The position numbers and the translations under genes were made by a program. Shown piece by piece: positions 37,264-48,621 of a stretch of DNA of 64,000 nucleotides. Positions within the stretch are counted from its first letter, which is position 1, and each line of letters starts with the position of its first letter. The DNA is from an uncultured Paraglaciecola sp. (GTDB taxonomy: Bacteria; Pseudomonadota; Gammaproteobacteria; Enterobacterales; Alteromonadaceae). The stretch spans positions 1-64,000 of the forward strand of contig CANMKA010000008.1 in assembly GCA_947498355.1 (NCBI GenBank), given 5' to 3'. A model generated the notes under the pieces. It was not told the DNA's origin and searched no databases. It saw only the letters and a list, made by a program, of their open reading frames with translations.

Positions 37264-38676
37264 ATGCTTCGTCATTTCATTATTTTACTGGCAACCTTGA
37301 GCCTAACTGCCAGCAGCATCAGCTCCGCAATGATCAAACACGGACTGCGAGATGGACAAGACAGGCATATGATCCCGAGAGGCTATGTAGCTAACACCAA
37401 TGACCACGCTGGCCCAGTGGACTTTACCCCTGAAGATTACTTGCGCATGGTACGTATGGGAGCTAACGTGCAAGTCGTGCGCCTTGAGATGGGCCGTTTA
37501 AGTACCTTTGGTGACTCGCAATTAGAACCCGCCTATATACAACGTTTGCAAGAAGCCACGCGCCTTGCCCGCGAAGCTGGCATCAAAACTGTTTTTAAGA
37601 TGACAGTTTACGGAGCGACAGGTTTTTCGTGGCAGGCCCTGTGGCATAACAAAAACGATGAACATACCACTTATATCAATGCATGGCGTCACGTTTGGGA
37701 GACCTTCAAAGACGACGACTTTGTGATTGGTTACGACCTAGTCAATGAACCCAGAAAACTCGATATGGATATAACCTACGACCAGCTAACTAACCAATAC
37801 TTGATCCCCTTCTACGAGAAAATCATCGATGCAGCTGTGCCTTACAGCCAAAACAAACAGTTTTTGATCCAAACCATCTTCATGAACAAAGGCGAAGCCA
37901 TAGACAAAAATCAATATGCCGAAATTAAGCAAAGAATTGAGCGCAAAAATATTGTCTTTGCCCCTCATATCTATCAAGAACACCTAGAATATATTGAACC
38001 CACAATGAACCGTTTCGATAGAGAATCGGATATGCTAGACGCACCGATTTTAGTCGGCGAATGGGGCTTTCCGACATACGTCACCACAGATAATTCACTA
38101 AAAGAACAACTCAACTACATAGAGTTTTATATTCGCACCGCAGAAGTATTCGACCGCATGGGTATAGGCGCTATCAAAGCTTGGTTCTTGGGTAATCGCA
38201 GTTACCAAAACTTTTTACCTGGGGGAGAATCAACTTGGGCAATTTTTGCCGACAAACAAGCCGTAGGCACAGTTGAGCGCAAATACATTACAGATATTAT
38301 CGCCCGTCCATATCCACAACTGATTGCCGGTGACATTCATAAATTTATGTTCCACTTTGCGACCCGCACCCTAGATTTGACCATCAAAACCGACAACAGC
38401 AAAGGCGCATCTACCCTATTTGTAGGCGCTGACCGCCACTACCCAGACGGCTTTTCGGTGCACGTTGGCGAAGATTTGATTCTAACTAAAAGCCCGATAT
38501 CTAGCGGTTTTAGGGTACATAGCTCAAGCCAAAATACCGACCCTAGCGCCTTTATTTGGGACGAAAGTCGACAACAACTAGTGGTTCTGGCTTGGCCTAA
38601 AAACAATGCTACTATCGATATAAAAATAGCTCCGGGCATCTATCGCAGCCCAGATCCAGCAGCAAAAAATAATTAG
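37264..38676 (+). CDS. secreted glycoside hydrolase family 5 enzyme, endoglycoceramidase-like
   Basis: A 470-residue exported GH5 (cellulase-fold) enzyme. A signal peptide ends near SSISSA. The TIM barrel holds the acid/base Glu in YDLVNEP and the nucleophile Glu in ILVGEWGFP. After it, from about residue 355 (YPQLIAGDIHKF), comes a small beta-sandwich like the C-terminal domain of endoglycoceramidase-type GH5 proteins. That points to glycolipid or related beta-glycoside substrates rather than cellulose, but the substrate is inferred. An AGAGG site precedes the ATG, 23 bp after grxB. A long palindrome follows the gene. Confidence 0.82.
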   Translation: MLRHFIILLATLSLTASSISSAMIKHGLRDGQDRHMIPRGYVANTNDHAGPVDFTPEDYLRMVRMGANVQVVRLEMGRLSTFGDSQLEPAYIQRLQEATRLAREAGIKTVFKMTVYGATGFSWQALWHNKNDEHTTYINAWRHVWETFKDDDFVIGYDLVNEPRKLDMDITYDQLTNQYLIPFYEKIIDAAVPYSQNKQFLIQTIFMNKGEAIDKNQYAEIKQRIERKNIVFAPHIYQEHLEYIEPTMNRFDRESDMLDAPILVGEWGFPTYVTTDNSLKEQLNYIEFYIRTAEVFDRMGIGAIKAWFLGNRSYQNFLPGGESTWAIFADKQAVGTVERKYITDIIARPYPQLIAGDIHKFMFHFATRTLDLTIKTDNSKGASTLFVGADRHYPDGFSVHVGEDLILTKSPISSGFRVHSSSQNTDPSAFIWDESRQQLVVLAWPKNNATIDIKIAPGIYRSPDPAAKNN

Positions 38677-38699
38677 CAGTTGCAACATTCTTAACAATA

Positions 38700-38740
38700 A
38701 GTGGGTTGCGCCTACAGGACACCAGTAGGCGCAACCCACT
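38700..38740. repeat. 16-bp perfect palindromic hairpin between convergent genes
   Basis: AGTGGGTTGCGCCTAC (38700-38715) and its exact complement (38725-38740) flank a 9-base spacer. It lies between the convergent GH5 and esterase genes. The GC-rich arms without a T-tract look more like an intergenic repetitive palindrome (REP-like) than a simple terminator, though it could stop transcription from both sides. Only one copy is in this window. Confidence 0.6.
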
Positions 38741-38810
38741 GATTTTGGACAATAGAAAGCAAAACACACCACTCAATCTATAAACCAAGCAGAGTTTCCC
38801 TAACACTCGC

Positions 38811-39689
38811 CTATAGCCCAATATCCATTAAAAAGTCATCAACATCTTGGCCAACGTTTTCTTTAGTTGCAAACCAAGGGTGAATATTCAGCAGTATCCG
38901 CACATGGCTCAGATCTTTTGAGTAGATTTTGCTTTGTACCTTGGTTTGATTCGCTTGAAGAGCATTTAGCATGGTCTCCTGATTGAAAAGACCTACTGTG
39001 TCATCTCCCTCAGAATGAAGTAACAGCATGGGCGGTTCATTTCCAGTGACATGATGCCTTACTTGCATGGTTGCAAAATTTTCTTCTCCGAAAATATTCA
39101 CATACTCTTGGGCCTTAGGTGTAAAGTTATAAGGGCCAGCAATACCCGCAACGCCTTTAATTATGTTTGTAGAATGCCCAATCTTTTCGAGATACCTGTC
39201 GTTTGTTGCCACCATAGCCGCGTTATAGGCCCCAGCGGAGTGACCAACCAAAAAGATCTTGTCTGGGTTTCCATCATAGCGCTGAATATTTTCGAAGGTC
39301 CAAGCAACCGCTTGTGCTGTATCGTCAATAAACTGAGGAAACTTTCCTTTTGGATATAAGACGTAGTTAGGCACAACAACAAGGTAGCCTCTTGCTACAA
39401 ATGCTTGAGCGATAAATTCATAATCAGACTTATCACCTGAGGTCCAGCCCCCACCATATAGAAAGATTATCACCCCTTTTGACGTATCGCCGTTTACGTC
39501 ATCCTGATAGATGTCTAATGCTTGCCAATCTTGGTCGCCATATTGAAGGTTGGAAGTTTTTGAATAATTAGCTGTCCATGATGCAGCCTTATTCACAATC
39601 CATAAGCCACTGCCTGACGGATCTTTAACCAGTTTAAATACAGCCCAAAGCAGAATAAGTAACGAAAAGACAATAAGTGATTTTTTCAA
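38811..39689 (-). CDS. membrane-anchored alpha/beta-hydrolase, esterase/lipase family
   Basis: A 292-residue esterase of the hormone-sensitive-lipase/BD-FAE type. A single N-terminal helix (SLIVFSLLILLWAVFKLV) anchors or exports it. The oxyanion motif is in FLYGGGWTSG, the nucleophile Ser in LVGHSAGAY, an Asp in SEGDDTVG and the His in LSHVRILLN. It likely hydrolyses short acyl or feruloyl esters in the periplasm; the substrate is not known. It stands alone, convergent with the GH5 gene. Confidence 0.83.
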   Translation of the reverse strand: MKKSLIVFSLLILLWAVFKLVKDPSGSGLWIVNKAASWTANYSKTSNLQYGDQDWQALDIYQDDVNGDTSKGVIIFLYGGGWTSGDKSDYEFIAQAFVARGYLVVVPNYVLYPKGKFPQFIDDTAQAVAWTFENIQRYDGNPDKIFLVGHSAGAYNAAMVATNDRYLEKIGHSTNIIKGVAGIAGPYNFTPKAQEYVNIFGEENFATMQVRHHVTGNEPPMLLLHSEGDDTVGLFNQETMLNALQANQTKVQSKIYSKDLSHVRILLNIHPWFATKENVGQDVDDFLMDIGL

Positions 39690-40021
39690 TTTCGACCCCA
39701 GATAAATCTGTAGTGAGGAATATTATTAGATAAGTGGATACGAAAGATTTAGGGATTAAGAGTCACTTTGATCAACCACTTGAGTAATTCCAGTCAAAGT
39801 AAGCGTATTGCCTATCAAAAACATGAACTCCTTTGCGTGGTTACTCAAATAGCTAAAAGAACCAGCGACCTAGAGGCTTATATACATAACCCAAATTTGG
39901 CATAAATAGTAGACAGCACTTAAAGAATTAAGCTAGGCTAAAAACCGAAATCAGGACTGATTTTTTTAGGGAAAGGTCTGACCCAGGCGGCTTTCTTTCG
40001 GCCATAACTAAGGATACCTCC
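39690..40021. other. intergenic region between esterase and serine hydrolase
   Basis: About 330 bp between two divergent starts. No ORF, repeat or strong hairpin is evident. Promoters for both genes are expected, but I could not fix boxes with confidence. AAGGATACCTCC near 40010-40021 contains the ribosome-binding region of the serine hydrolase. Confidence 0.3.
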
Positions 40022-41359
40022 ATGAACAAACTCTTTAGCCTACTACTTCTTACTTGCATTTATAGCGCTTCAGCTCAAAACTTTGATAAAGCCAAACTCG
40101 ACAGTTATTTGGAAGCTCTAAATGCAAACGACAAGGCCATGTTTAGCCTGGCAATCATCAAAAGTGGCGAACCTATTTTTCAGAGGTCTATTGGTCTATC
40201 AGATGTAAAACTTGAGCAAAAAGCAAACGAAGAAACTCAGTATCGCATCGGGTCAATTACCAAAGTGTTTACCGCCACGATGATTTTCCAGCTAATTGAA
40301 GAAAAGAAACTGTCTCTGAACACCAAGTTGGCTGAATTCTACCCAGAAGTGAAAAATGCAAAAAAAATCTCCATTTCAATGCTGTTGAATCACAGAAGCG
40401 GAATTCAAAACTTTACCCATACCTCAGAGTACAAAAAATACATGACTCAGCCCAAAACAAAGGCTGAGATGGTCAGCTTAATCGCCAACTTAAAGAGTGA
40501 CTTTAAGCCTGACAGCAAAGCTCAATATTCCAATAGCGGCTATGTATTACTTGGCTTTATCCTTGAAGATATTACTAAAGACAGCTTCGCAAACCAGTTA
40601 CAAAAACGTATCAGCAACAAGCTAGGCCTTAAAAGAACAGCTTACGGTGGACCTATCGATACAAGTAACAATCAGGCTAAATCTTATGTTCGTAATGCTA
40701 CTCAATGGTCCGAAAGTAGCATGACAGATATGAGCTTACCTCACGGGGCTGGTGCCATCATATCCACTCCTACAGAGGTTGGAATATTTCTCTCCAGCCT
40801 GCTAGCAGGAGAGCTAATCTCGGTTGAATCTGTAGCTAAGATGAAAGACATTAATCAAGGCATTGGGCGTGGGCTGTTTCAATTCCCGTTTTACGATAGG
40901 CGGGCATATGGCCATAACGGGGGCATAGATGGTTTTCGTTCTCGAGCAGGGTACTTTGAATCCGATGACGTTACTTTTTCTCTTACGTCGAATGGTGTGA
41001 ACCACTCGATGAATGATATTAGTATTGCCATTTTAAGTATTTACTTTGGGATGCCTTACGATATTCCAAACTTTGAGAAAAAACCGATAACCTTATCAAA
41101 ACAGGAGTTAAGCAAATATGAAGGGGTATTTGTATCCCAACAAATACCCCTCAAAATTACACTTAAAGTAAAAGAAGGGCAGTTAACAGCTCAAACCACA
41201 GGCCAAAGTGCTCTGGGGCTTACACCCTACTCAGGGTCAGATTTTCGTTTCGACCCAGCAGGAATTATTATGCTTTTTGAAAGTACTGAAAACAAAGTCG
41301 ACCATTCAATATTTGAGTTGAATCAAGGTGGGAAAAAATTTAAGTTTACCAGAGAATAA
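40022..41359 (+). CDS. secreted serine hydrolase, class C beta-lactamase/PBP4-like
   Basis: A 445-residue exported protein. The signal peptide ends SASA. The beta-lactamase-fold domain (about 30-330) has the nucleophile Ser in RIGSITKVFTA (SxxK), Tyr-Ser-Asn in QYSNSGYVLLG, and HNGGIDGFRS corresponding to the KTG-like strand with His replacing Lys, as in esterase-like members. A smaller C-terminal beta domain follows. Such proteins are D-aminopeptidases, esterases or peptidases more often than resistance enzymes. It is a single gene with no recognisable partner. Confidence 0.85.
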   Translation: MNKLFSLLLLTCIYSASAQNFDKAKLDSYLEALNANDKAMFSLAIIKSGEPIFQRSIGLSDVKLEQKANEETQYRIGSITKVFTATMIFQLIEEKKLSLNTKLAEFYPEVKNAKKISISMLLNHRSGIQNFTHTSEYKKYMTQPKTKAEMVSLIANLKSDFKPDSKAQYSNSGYVLLGFILEDITKDSFANQLQKRISNKLGLKRTAYGGPIDTSNNQAKSYVRNATQWSESSMTDMSLPHGAGAIISTPTEVGIFLSSLLAGELISVESVAKMKDINQGIGRGLFQFPFYDRRAYGHNGGIDGFRSRAGYFESDDVTFSLTSNGVNHSMNDISIAILSIYFGMPYDIPNFEKKPITLSKQELSKYEGVFVSQQIPLKITLKVKEGQLTAQTTGQSALGLTPYSGSDFRFDPAGIIMLFESTENKVDHSIFELNQGGKKFKFTRE

Positions 41360-41503
41360 ACCGCTATTACTCAGGGTTAATTTTGTTGGCTAAGCAACAA
41401 ATAAAAACAACATTTTCGTAATGAGTAACCTGACCTCCAAATAATAAGTTAGCTAACAAACAGAGGTTTAAAGGGTTACTCTCAAAGAGAGCTTACAATT
41501 AAA

Positions 41504-41525
41504 AAAGCCGCTTAATAGCGGCTTT
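41504..41525 (-). terminator. rho-independent terminator of ssb
   Basis: AAAGCCGC (41504-41511) and GCGGCTTT (41518-41525) pair around a 6-base loop, with a run of six T on the minus strand, about 40 bases after the ssb stop. It also has T's on the plus strand and may serve the serine hydrolase gene. Confidence 0.85.
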
Positions 41526-41562
41526 CTAAAAAATTTTTCAACATTTTATTTTTTGTCTTAGG

Positions 41563-42135
41563 TCAAAAAGGAATATCGTCGTCAAAGTCAAAATCAGGTT
41601 CCGCCATTGGAGCAGGCTTTCCTGGTTGCTGGCCTTGAGGCGCTTGGTTAAAACCATGGCTTTCTTGAGGTGCAGCTTGTTGACGTGTCGGCGGTTGTTG
41701 CTGATAGGGCTGTTGATAGCCTTGATTATTTTGAGGAGCCTGACGTTGCGGTTGCCCCTGAAATCCACCTTCAGACTGACCACCTGACTTGCCACCTAAC
41801 ATTTGCATGACACCATTAAAGGGGTCTAGCACGACTTCTGTTGTGTAACGGTCTTGACCTTGTTGATCTTGCCATTTACGGGTTTGCAGCTTTCCTTCAA
41901 CATATATCTGGCTACCCTTACGTAGGTATTCACCAGCGATTTCTGCTAGTTTCCCGAACATAGAAACGCGGTGCCATTCGGTTTTTTCTTGAATTTGACC
42001 GCTTTGATCTTTCCAACTTTCAGAGGTGGCTAACGTCAGGTTAGCCACGGCTTTACCGTTAGGTGTATATCGCACCTCAGGATCTTTACCCAAGTTGCCA
42101 ACCAAAATTACTTTATTAACGCCCTTACTTGCCAT
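41563..42135 (-). CDS. ssb: single-stranded DNA-binding protein SSB
   Basis: SSB coats single-stranded DNA in replication, recombination and repair. The protein of 190 residues begins [20 protein letters not shown] at the ATG at 42135, with GAGAG just upstream. The OB fold covers about 1-110, followed by a Gln/Gly/Pro-rich flexible linker and the acidic tip DFDDDIPF that recruits partner proteins. The open frame to 42174 would add a non-homologous extension. It is downstream of the MFS gene and near uvrA, the usual gammaproteobacterial setting. Confidence 0.96.
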   Translation of the reverse strand: MASKGVNKVILVGNLGKDPEVRYTPNGKAVANLTLATSESWKDQSGQIQEKTEWHRVSMFGKLAEIAGEYLRKGSQIYVEGKLQTRKWQDQQGQDRYTTEVVLDPFNGVMQMLGGKSGGQSEGGFQGQPQRQAPQNNQGYQQPYQQQPPTRQQAAPQESHGFNQAPQGQQPGKPAPMAEPDFDFDDDIPF

Positions 42136-42151
42136 GGTTTTACTCTCCTCA

Positions 42152-43492
42152 CTAGCCTTGTATGCCCAACACATGCTTGGCCTGTGTTAAGTCGAAATGT
42201 TTGTCATCTACCTTTAAATACACCACATGTTCGTGCTGTACATGGGTCACATCTTTTACACCATTTAGCTCAGACAATTGACGACATGCTTGATCTGAGG
42301 TGTCTTTAGATGCTTTTAGTGTATATCTTTTTAAGCGATCAGTCGCTGAAATTCCGCCAATGATGGGCAGCCATACTACACAAAGTGCACTGGCCAAAAC
42401 AAACACCCAATGACTACTTATCCACTGGGTAATCGAACCGGATAGCAGGCCGCCGACAAAAGCGCCTAAAAATTGAGAGCTGGCGTAAATGCCCATAGCC
42501 GACCCTTTTTTACCCGCTGGGGAAATACTCGACACCATAGCAGGTAAATTAGCCTCTAAATAATTGAAGCAAGTAAAGAATAAACTAACAATCACGATTA
42601 GATACACAATATTGGCAGTGCCTAGCGCCATAAGTGCAAACACTAAACCTAGGCCTACAACACTAAGTAACATGACTATTCTTTGCTGCTTTCGAGCTAT
42701 ACCCATCAACACCACCAGACCTAAAATAGAGGCCACCAGCACAGTTGCGTAAGCTTGCCAATGTCGGGCCAGAGGCCAGTTCAACTCAACGAGCAAATTC
42801 GGTATTTGGACAAATAATAAGGTGATTAGCATATGTAACAACAATACGCTGATATTTAGCCGCCATAACTGGCTTTGCGTAACCAGCCGCTTAACGTCAC
42901 TAAGAATAGGTAAGGTATCACCTTTTGGCGCTATATTGGTGGCACTAGGTACGACCAAAGTCACTAACAAAATACACAGTAAGGCTAGAGCACCTGTCGC
43001 CAAAAAGATCCCACTTAGTCCATATTCGGCAACCATCAAAGGCCCTAAAAATAACGCGAGATAAAATGAAAAACCAATGGAAATACCGATAATCGCCATC
43101 ACTTTAGGGCGTTGCTCATCTCGACTCAAATCACCAGCTAACGCCATGATTGCGCCAGCAATGGCTCCCGCCCCTTGTAAAAATCGGCCAAGCACCACTC
43201 CCCACATAGACTCGGCATAGGCTGCCACTATACTGCCAAGAGCAAACATCAGTAGCCCAATGACAATAACGGGCTTACGACCTATTTTGTCGGATAAAAC
43301 CCCCATAGGTATTTGTAGTAGCGCTTGGGTTAATCCGTAGCCACCAATCGCCAACCCAACTAAAAAAGCTGAGTAGTCTGGATAATGTTGCGCACTGACC
43401 GCTAATACAGGCATCACCATAAACAAGCCGAGCATGCGCAATACGTATACAAAAGCGAGTGAAAAAGCGGTGCGAAGTTCAGTAGAATTCAA
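42152..43492 (-). CDS. MFS transporter with C-terminal YajR-like domain
   Basis: A 446-residue major facilitator with twelve predicted helices, the motif-A loop [13 protein letters not shown] between helices 2 and 3, and [16 protein letters not shown] in helix 4. After the last helix a soluble domain of about 65 residues ([20 protein letters not shown] to the end) resembles the ferredoxin-like YAM domain of E. coli YajR. Drug or metabolite export is inferred. It is divergent from uvrA and 16 bp before ssb, so probably co-transcribed with ssb. Confidence 0.87.
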   Translation of the reverse strand: MNSTELRTAFSLAFVYVLRMLGLFMVMPVLAVSAQHYPDYSAFLVGLAIGGYGLTQALLQIPMGVLSDKIGRKPVIVIGLLMFALGSIVAAYAESMWGVVLGRFLQGAGAIAGAIMALAGDLSRDEQRPKVMAIIGISIGFSFYLALFLGPLMVAEYGLSGIFLATGALALLCILLVTLVVPSATNIAPKGDTLPILSDVKRLVTQSQLWRLNISVLLLHMLITLLFVQIPNLLVELNWPLARHWQAYATVLVASILGLVVLMGIARKQQRIVMLLSVVGLGLVFALMALGTANIVYLIVIVSLFFTCFNYLEANLPAMVSSISPAGKKGSAMGIYASSQFLGAFVGGLLSGSITQWISSHWVFVLASALCVVWLPIIGGISATDRLKRYTLKASKDTSDQACRQLSELNGVKDVTHVQHEHVVYLKVDDKHFDLTQAKHVLGIQG

Positions 43493-43718
43493 GATGACAT
43501 CTGCTTGTAAATTGGGTACGGAATCAGTATCAAAAACGGCCGAGAAGTGTAGCAGTTTTAATGCTTAAACAGTAGTGAAAAAGACGACTTGGATCACTCC
43601 CAAAGGTTTAATTTTTAAGCTCAATTTATATGAATAATATCAAAGATAATGATACCTAGCGTAGAGCTGCTATGCAGAGTATGTAATACTGATTCTTTTG
43701 TGTAACACAGAAGCCCCC

Positions 43719-46544
43719 ATGGATAAAATTGAAGTACGTGGCGCCCGAACCCACAACCTTAAAAACATTGATGTAGACATCCCCCGCGACAAGCTCACGG
43801 TAATTACTGGTTTGTCGGGTTCAGGAAAGTCTTCCCTTGCATTCGATACACTTTACGCAGAAGGGCAAAGGCGTTACGTAGAGTCATTGTCAGCTTATGC
43901 GAGACAATTTTTGTCTATGATGGAAAAACCCGATGTTGACCACATAGAAGGCCTATCTCCGGCCATCTCTATCGAACAAAAATCTACCTCTCATAATCCT
44001 CGTTCTACTGTGGGAACCATTACCGAAATATATGATTATTTGCGTTTACTCTATGCCAGAGTCGGTGAGCCAAGATGCCCAGAGCATGATGTCCCTCTAG
44101 ATGCCCAAACCGTTAGCCAGATGGTCGACAGGGTGCTGGATATGCCAGCAGACAGTAAATTGATGTTACTCGGCCCAGTGGTGCAAGAACGTAAAGGCGA
44201 ACATGTTAAAACCTTAGAAAACTTATCTGCCCAAGGTTTTATTCGAGCCCGTATTGATGGCAATGTATGCGATTTATCGGATCCCCCGGAACTCGACTTA
44301 CATAAGAAGCACACCATAGAGGTGGTAGTCGACCGCTTTAAAGTGCGCGAAGACTTAAAATTACGTTTGGCCGAGTCATTCGAAACTGCTCTAGGTTTAT
44401 CTGGCGGCACCGCTAAAGTTGCCTTCATGGATGAACCAGAAAAAGAAGAGCTGGTTTTTTCTGCAAACTTTGCTTGTCCACATTGTGGTTACAGCATGGC
44501 TGAATTAGAACCTAGACTGTTTTCTTTTAACAACCCTGCAGGAGCTTGCCAAACTTGTGATGGTTTGGGCACTAGGCAATTTTTTGATACTAATAGAGTC
44601 ATCAGCAACGATGAGCTTAGTTTGTCTGGAGGTGCTATTCGCGGCTGGGATAAGCGCAGCTACTACTATTACCAGATGCTTCAAGCCGTTGCCGATCATT
44701 ACGGCTTTGATCTCACTGTGCCCTTTGCAGAGCTAGATGACAATGCCAAAGACGTGGTACTCAACGGCAGCAAAGGTACGTCTCTTAAATTCAAATATAT
44801 TAACGACCGCGGCGATATTATGGAGCGCAAGCATCCATTCGAAGGGATAATTCCCAATATGGAACGCCGCTACAAAGAAACCGAATCTAATGCAGTGCGC
44901 GAAGAGCTAGCCAAATACTTAAGCCAACAACATTGTTCGAGCTGCTCAGGCTCACGTTTACGACTTGAAGCTCGTAACGTGTTTATTGGACAAACTCCAC
45001 TGCACCAGGTTACCGATATGTCGATAGCCGATGCCTTGCATTTTTTCGAAAATATTAGTCTTACAGGTAAACGCGAAAAAATTGCCGAAAAAATATTTAA
45101 AGAAATCAACGACCGCTTAACCTTTTTAGTCAACGTAGGCCTAAATTACCTTACGCTATCACGCAGCGCCGATACCTTATCCGGTGGCGAAGCTCAGCGT
45201 ATTCGTTTAGCTAGCCAAATAGGCGCGGGCTTGGTAGGAGTCATGTATGTACTCGATGAGCCCTCAATTGGCTTGCACCAAAGAGACAACGAAAGACTCT
45301 TAAAAACCCTTATTCATTTGCGGGATTTAGGCAACACAGTTTTGGTCGTAGAGCACGACGAAGATGCGATTCGCGAGGCCGATTTTGTATTAGATATTGG
45401 CCCAGGTGCGGGGGTGCATGGAGGAGAAGTCGTCGCCCAAGGGACAATCGACGATATAATGAAAAGCGAACACTCACTTACAGGGAAATACTTATCTGGT
45501 AGAGAGAAAATCGCTGTTCCTGAAAAACGTACTGAGATTGATCCAGACAAATGGATAGAACTAAAAGGTGCGACTGGTAACAATTTGAATAACGTCACTT
45601 TTCGGGCACCATGCGGCTTAATGACCTGTGTAACAGGCGTATCGGGTTCTGGAAAGTCGACCTTGATTAATGATACGTTTTACAAACTTGCACACCATGC
45701 ATTAAACAATGCGACAACTGGTGAGCCTGCGCCCTACAAAGAAATATCCGGCCTTGAGTTCATGGATAAAGTAGTCGACATAGACCAAAGCCCAATTGGC
45801 CGCACTCCTCGCTCGAATCCAGCAACCTATGCGGGCATTTTCACGCCCATACGTGAGTTATTTGCTGGTACACAAGAGGCACGCTCTCGAGGCTACAAAC
45901 CCGGACGTTTTAGTTTTAACGTTAAGGGCGGCCGCTGTGAAGCATGCCAAGGCGATGGCGTTATTAAGGTAGAAATGCACTTTCTGCCCGATGTATACGT
46001 GCCTTGTGATGTATGTAAGGGTCAGCGTTATAATCGTGAAACCCTTGAAATTCAGTATAAAGGCTTAAATATCCATCAAATTTTAGACTTAACTGTTGAA
46101 GATGCACGCCCTTTCTTTGATGCGATTCCTGCCATCTCGCGCAAGTTGCAAACCCTAATGGATGTGGGCTTGTCATACATTCGCTTAGGCCAAGCTGCCA
46201 CCACTTTATCGGGCGGTGAAGCACAACGAGTTAAACTGGCCAAAGAACTCTCCAAACGAGATACAGGTCAAACTCTGTACATCTTGGACGAACCAACCAC
46301 AGGTCTGCATTTCCACGACATTAAACTGTTGTTAGAGGTACTGCATAAATTACGTGATCACGGTAACACTGTCGTTGTAATCGAGCATAATCTTGATGTG
46401 ATTAAAACCGCAGACTGGATTGTTGATTTAGGCCCAGAAGGCGGCTCTGGGGGGGGAGAAATTATTGCTGAAGGTCGCCCAGAAGATGTGGTGAAGGTGG
46501 AAGGCTCTCACACAGCTCGCTTCTTAAAGCCTTTACTTGCATGA
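43719..46544 (+). CDS. uvrA: excinuclease ABC subunit A
   Basis: UvrA finds bulky DNA lesions with UvrB in nucleotide excision repair. The protein has 941 residues from the ATG at 43719 ([17 protein letters not shown]), the standard family start; the frame is open 21 bp further up. It has two ABC modules (Walker [13 protein letters not shown] and [12 protein letters not shown]; signatures [12 protein letters not shown] and [12 protein letters not shown]) and zinc modules with CPHCG...CQTCDG and CEACQGDG...CDVCKGQR. No convincing LexA box is visible in the 226-bp divergent gap. Confidence 0.97.
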   Translation: MDKIEVRGARTHNLKNIDVDIPRDKLTVITGLSGSGKSSLAFDTLYAEGQRRYVESLSAYARQFLSMMEKPDVDHIEGLSPAISIEQKSTSHNPRSTVGTITEIYDYLRLLYARVGEPRCPEHDVPLDAQTVSQMVDRVLDMPADSKLMLLGPVVQERKGEHVKTLENLSAQGFIRARIDGNVCDLSDPPELDLHKKHTIEVVVDRFKVREDLKLRLAESFETALGLSGGTAKVAFMDEPEKEELVFSANFACPHCGYSMAELEPRLFSFNNPAGACQTCDGLGTRQFFDTNRVISNDELSLSGGAIRGWDKRSYYYYQMLQAVADHYGFDLTVPFAELDDNAKDVVLNGSKGTSLKFKYINDRGDIMERKHPFEGIIPNMERRYKETESNAVREELAKYLSQQHCSSCSGSRLRLEARNVFIGQTPLHQVTDMSIADALHFFENISLTGKREKIAEKIFKEINDRLTFLVNVGLNYLTLSRSADTLSGGEAQRIRLASQIGAGLVGVMYVLDEPSIGLHQRDNERLLKTLIHLRDLGNTVLVVEHDEDAIREADFVLDIGPGAGVHGGEVVAQGTIDDIMKSEHSLTGKYLSGREKIAVPEKRTEIDPDKWIELKGATGNNLNNVTFRAPCGLMTCVTGVSGSGKSTLINDTFYKLAHHALNNATTGEPAPYKEISGLEFMDKVVDIDQSPIGRTPRSNPATYAGIFTPIRELFAGTQEARSRGYKPGRFSFNVKGGRCEACQGDGVIKVEMHFLPDVYVPCDVCKGQRYNRETLEIQYKGLNIHQILDLTVEDARPFFDAIPAISRKLQTLMDVGLSYIRLGQAATTLSGGEAQRVKLAKELSKRDTGQTLYILDEPTTGLHFHDIKLLLEVLHKLRDHGNTVVVIEHNLDVIKTADWIVDLGPEGGSGGGEIIAEGRPEDVVKVEGSHTARFLKPLLA

Positions 46545-46612
46545 AATAATATCAATAGAAATAAAAACGACTGAGGGCGTGATATTTTGTACAATCACGT
46601 TATTCACTCATA

Positions 46613-46642
46613 AAAAAACGCAGCTGATACGCTGCGTTTTTT
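46613..46642. terminator. bidirectional terminator between uvrA and the chemoreceptor
   Basis: Twelve-base perfect arms (AAAAAACGCAGC, GCTGCGTTTTTT) around a 6-base loop, with T-runs on both strands. It lies between the convergent uvrA and MCP genes and can serve both. Confidence 0.88.
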
Positions 46643-46680
46643 GTATTTAACCTGAGCTCTGGGCGAGAGTTAGCCTAATG

Positions 46681-48300
46681 CTAAACTTTAAATTGCTTAG
46701 TAATACCCTCTAAATGCTGAGCAAGTTGGGCCAATTCAGAGCTAACTGATGCTAATTTTTTCGAGCTAGAAGCGGTTTCTTCAGTTCTGTGATTCATCTC
46801 ATCAACGTTACTGCTAATGGTTTTAGCAACGGTTTGCTGTTCACCCGTAGCCAACGCAATTTGGTCATTCATAGAAGTTATCAAGCTTATGGTTTCGGTA
46901 ATTGCAGTTAAGCTAGAGCCCGCTTTATTAGCCGTTTCTACACTACTAGTGGCTTGTTCAGTACCTTTAGCCATAACGCTCACCGCAGAGCGCGCTGCAC
47001 CTTGTAGCTGTTCAATGGTTTTTTGAATTTCTTCCGTAGACTGTTGCGTTCTTGATGCTAGGGTACGTACTTCGTCTGCAACAACTGCAAAGCCTCGACC
47101 TTGTTCCCCGGCTCTAGCTGCTTCTATCGCTGCGTTAAGTGCTAACAGGTTAGTTTGCTCAGCTATACCTTTAATTACGTCAAGCACTACGCCAACCTGA
47201 TTTGAGTCGTCTTCTAGCTTTCTAATCACTTCGGCGGTTTCTTCAACATTAGCTGCTAATTGCTGAATACTCTGTACGGTATGGTTAACCACGGTTTGGC
47301 CGTCTGCAGCTGCATTTGACGCATCGCCCGCAGCGCTGGCAGCTTCTGCGGCACTCTCAGCCACAGCAACTACGCTGGACGACATATCATCTACTGCACT
47401 TTTTGCTTGTCCTGCTGACGATTTTTGTACTTCGATTGTGTTATTAGTGTCTTCTGTCAATTGATTTAAGTTTTGCGCTAACTCCGAAAGAGGCAAAGAA
47501 GAATTAACCACCTCTTTAACCACTGACTGCAGTTTTTCCATAAACTGATTAAACCAATGCACTAAATCTCCAATCTCGTCTTTACTAGTCGACTTAATCC
47601 GAACGGTTAAATCCCCATCTTCTTGAGCAATGTCCTTTAATGATTCAACTACTTTTATTATGCTGCCGCGTATACCAAACACAATCGGGATAGCAGTGGC
47701 GAACAATAAGACAATGGTACCAAACGCCATGATTGCGCCAACTTTAATCATGTTTTGACCGCTTTCACCGACCAACTCAATATCGGTTTGAAAAGCTTTG
47801 GTTCGCTTACTTTCAAACAAGGCCAGTGCTTCTACCGCATCCTCGTAGTTGCGATTCATTCTTGCTGATTGGTCAGCTAATTTGGAAAAATCCGCAGTGC
47901 CATCCACCATAGATTGCGAAACTTTATAAGCCAGAGAGAAATACGCGCTAAACGAGCGGGAAATGGAATCAATGTCGGTACTTAAAGATGGGTCAATGGT
48001 CTTAACTTTATTCAATAAAGATGTAGTCTGATTGGCATAAGTCTTGGCGTTGGCTAGGGCCTCTTCGTCACCTGTTGTCACGGCTGCACTCAAGGTATCT
48101 TTAACTTTCTCCATACGCACAGCAGCGTTCTTAGTCTCCATTAACGCTGGATATTGAATCGTTTTAACGTTTTCTAACAAATCAACGTTGTTCAATGCAG
48201 TATAAGTAGTCAAACTCAAATAAGCTAAGAAGCCAAGCGTACCGATTATCGGGATCAAGTAGAGTTTTTGGGCAATCGATAATCGTTGTAAAAAATTCAT
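46681..48300 (-). CDS. methyl-accepting chemotaxis protein
   Basis: A 539-residue chemoreceptor: helix 1 at about 10-30, a periplasmic region of about 155 residues predicted as a four-helix bundle, helix 2 at about 190-212, a HAMP domain ([21 protein letters not shown]) and the cytoplasmic signalling hairpin with the invariant tip [20 protein letters not shown] followed by [15 protein letters not shown]. It passes periplasmic signals to CheA/CheW. No C-terminal CheR-binding pentapeptide is present. It stands alone; 321 bp upstream hold its promoter. Confidence 0.93.
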   Translation of the reverse strand: MNFLQRLSIAQKLYLIPIIGTLGFLAYLSLTTYTALNNVDLLENVKTIQYPALMETKNAAVRMEKVKDTLSAAVTTGDEEALANAKTYANQTTSLLNKVKTIDPSLSTDIDSISRSFSAYFSLAYKVSQSMVDGTADFSKLADQSARMNRNYEDAVEALALFESKRTKAFQTDIELVGESGQNMIKVGAIMAFGTIVLLFATAIPIVFGIRGSIIKVVESLKDIAQEDGDLTVRIKSTSKDEIGDLVHWFNQFMEKLQSVVKEVVNSSLPLSELAQNLNQLTEDTNNTIEVQKSSAGQAKSAVDDMSSSVVAVAESAAEAASAAGDASNAAADGQTVVNHTVQSIQQLAANVEETAEVIRKLEDDSNQVGVVLDVIKGIAEQTNLLALNAAIEAARAGEQGRGFAVVADEVRTLASRTQQSTEEIQKTIEQLQGAARSAVSVMAKGTEQATSSVETANKAGSSLTAITETISLITSMNDQIALATGEQQTVAKTISSNVDEMNHRTEETASSSKKLASVSSELAQLAQHLEGITKQFKV

Positions 48301-48621
48301 ATCTCTGTCTTCCTGTTTTAAGTTTTATAAGCCTAGGCAATGATCGATCAAACAGTTACCCAAAGCGAGTATAGACCGACTCAAAGCATTTTTACCACTA
48401 AGTCATGACCAATGCTAAGTTTTTTGCTCAAATTTTGTTCGATTAGTAGCCATTGATGAGGATTTTTAAGGCCTTAGCAGCTTGACTAAGTTTACTCAAA
48501 GCCAATTTCACAACAATTACTGTATAGAGTGTATCGACTCGTTTTTTAAAAACTTCAGTGTGCTTGCGGCAACTTGCCTCTAAGCCGATTTTAGAACAGC
48601 GAAATCAGATATTTTTTGTTG
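48301..48621. other. intergenic region upstream of the chemoreceptor
   Basis: About 320 bp between the end of the MFS gene and the MCP start, both on the minus strand. It is AT-rich and must include the MCP promoter. No sigma-28 promoter of good quality was found, and no hairpin with a T-tract that would end the MFS transcript. Confidence 0.3.

Noticed and set aside
38578..38821. Small minus-strand frames crossing the palindrome after the GH5 gene
   Set aside because: They run through the end of GH5 and the inverted repeat; no start signals or homology are visible.
40022..41359. Antibiotic-resistance beta-lactamase
   Set aside because: The fold is shared, but HNGG in place of the KTG motif and the extra C-terminal domain fit esterase/peptidase-like serine hydrolases better.
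43493..43718. LexA/SOS box in the uvrA promoter region
   Set aside because: Several CTG and CAG triplets are present, but none at the CTG-N10-CAG spacing with the expected core.
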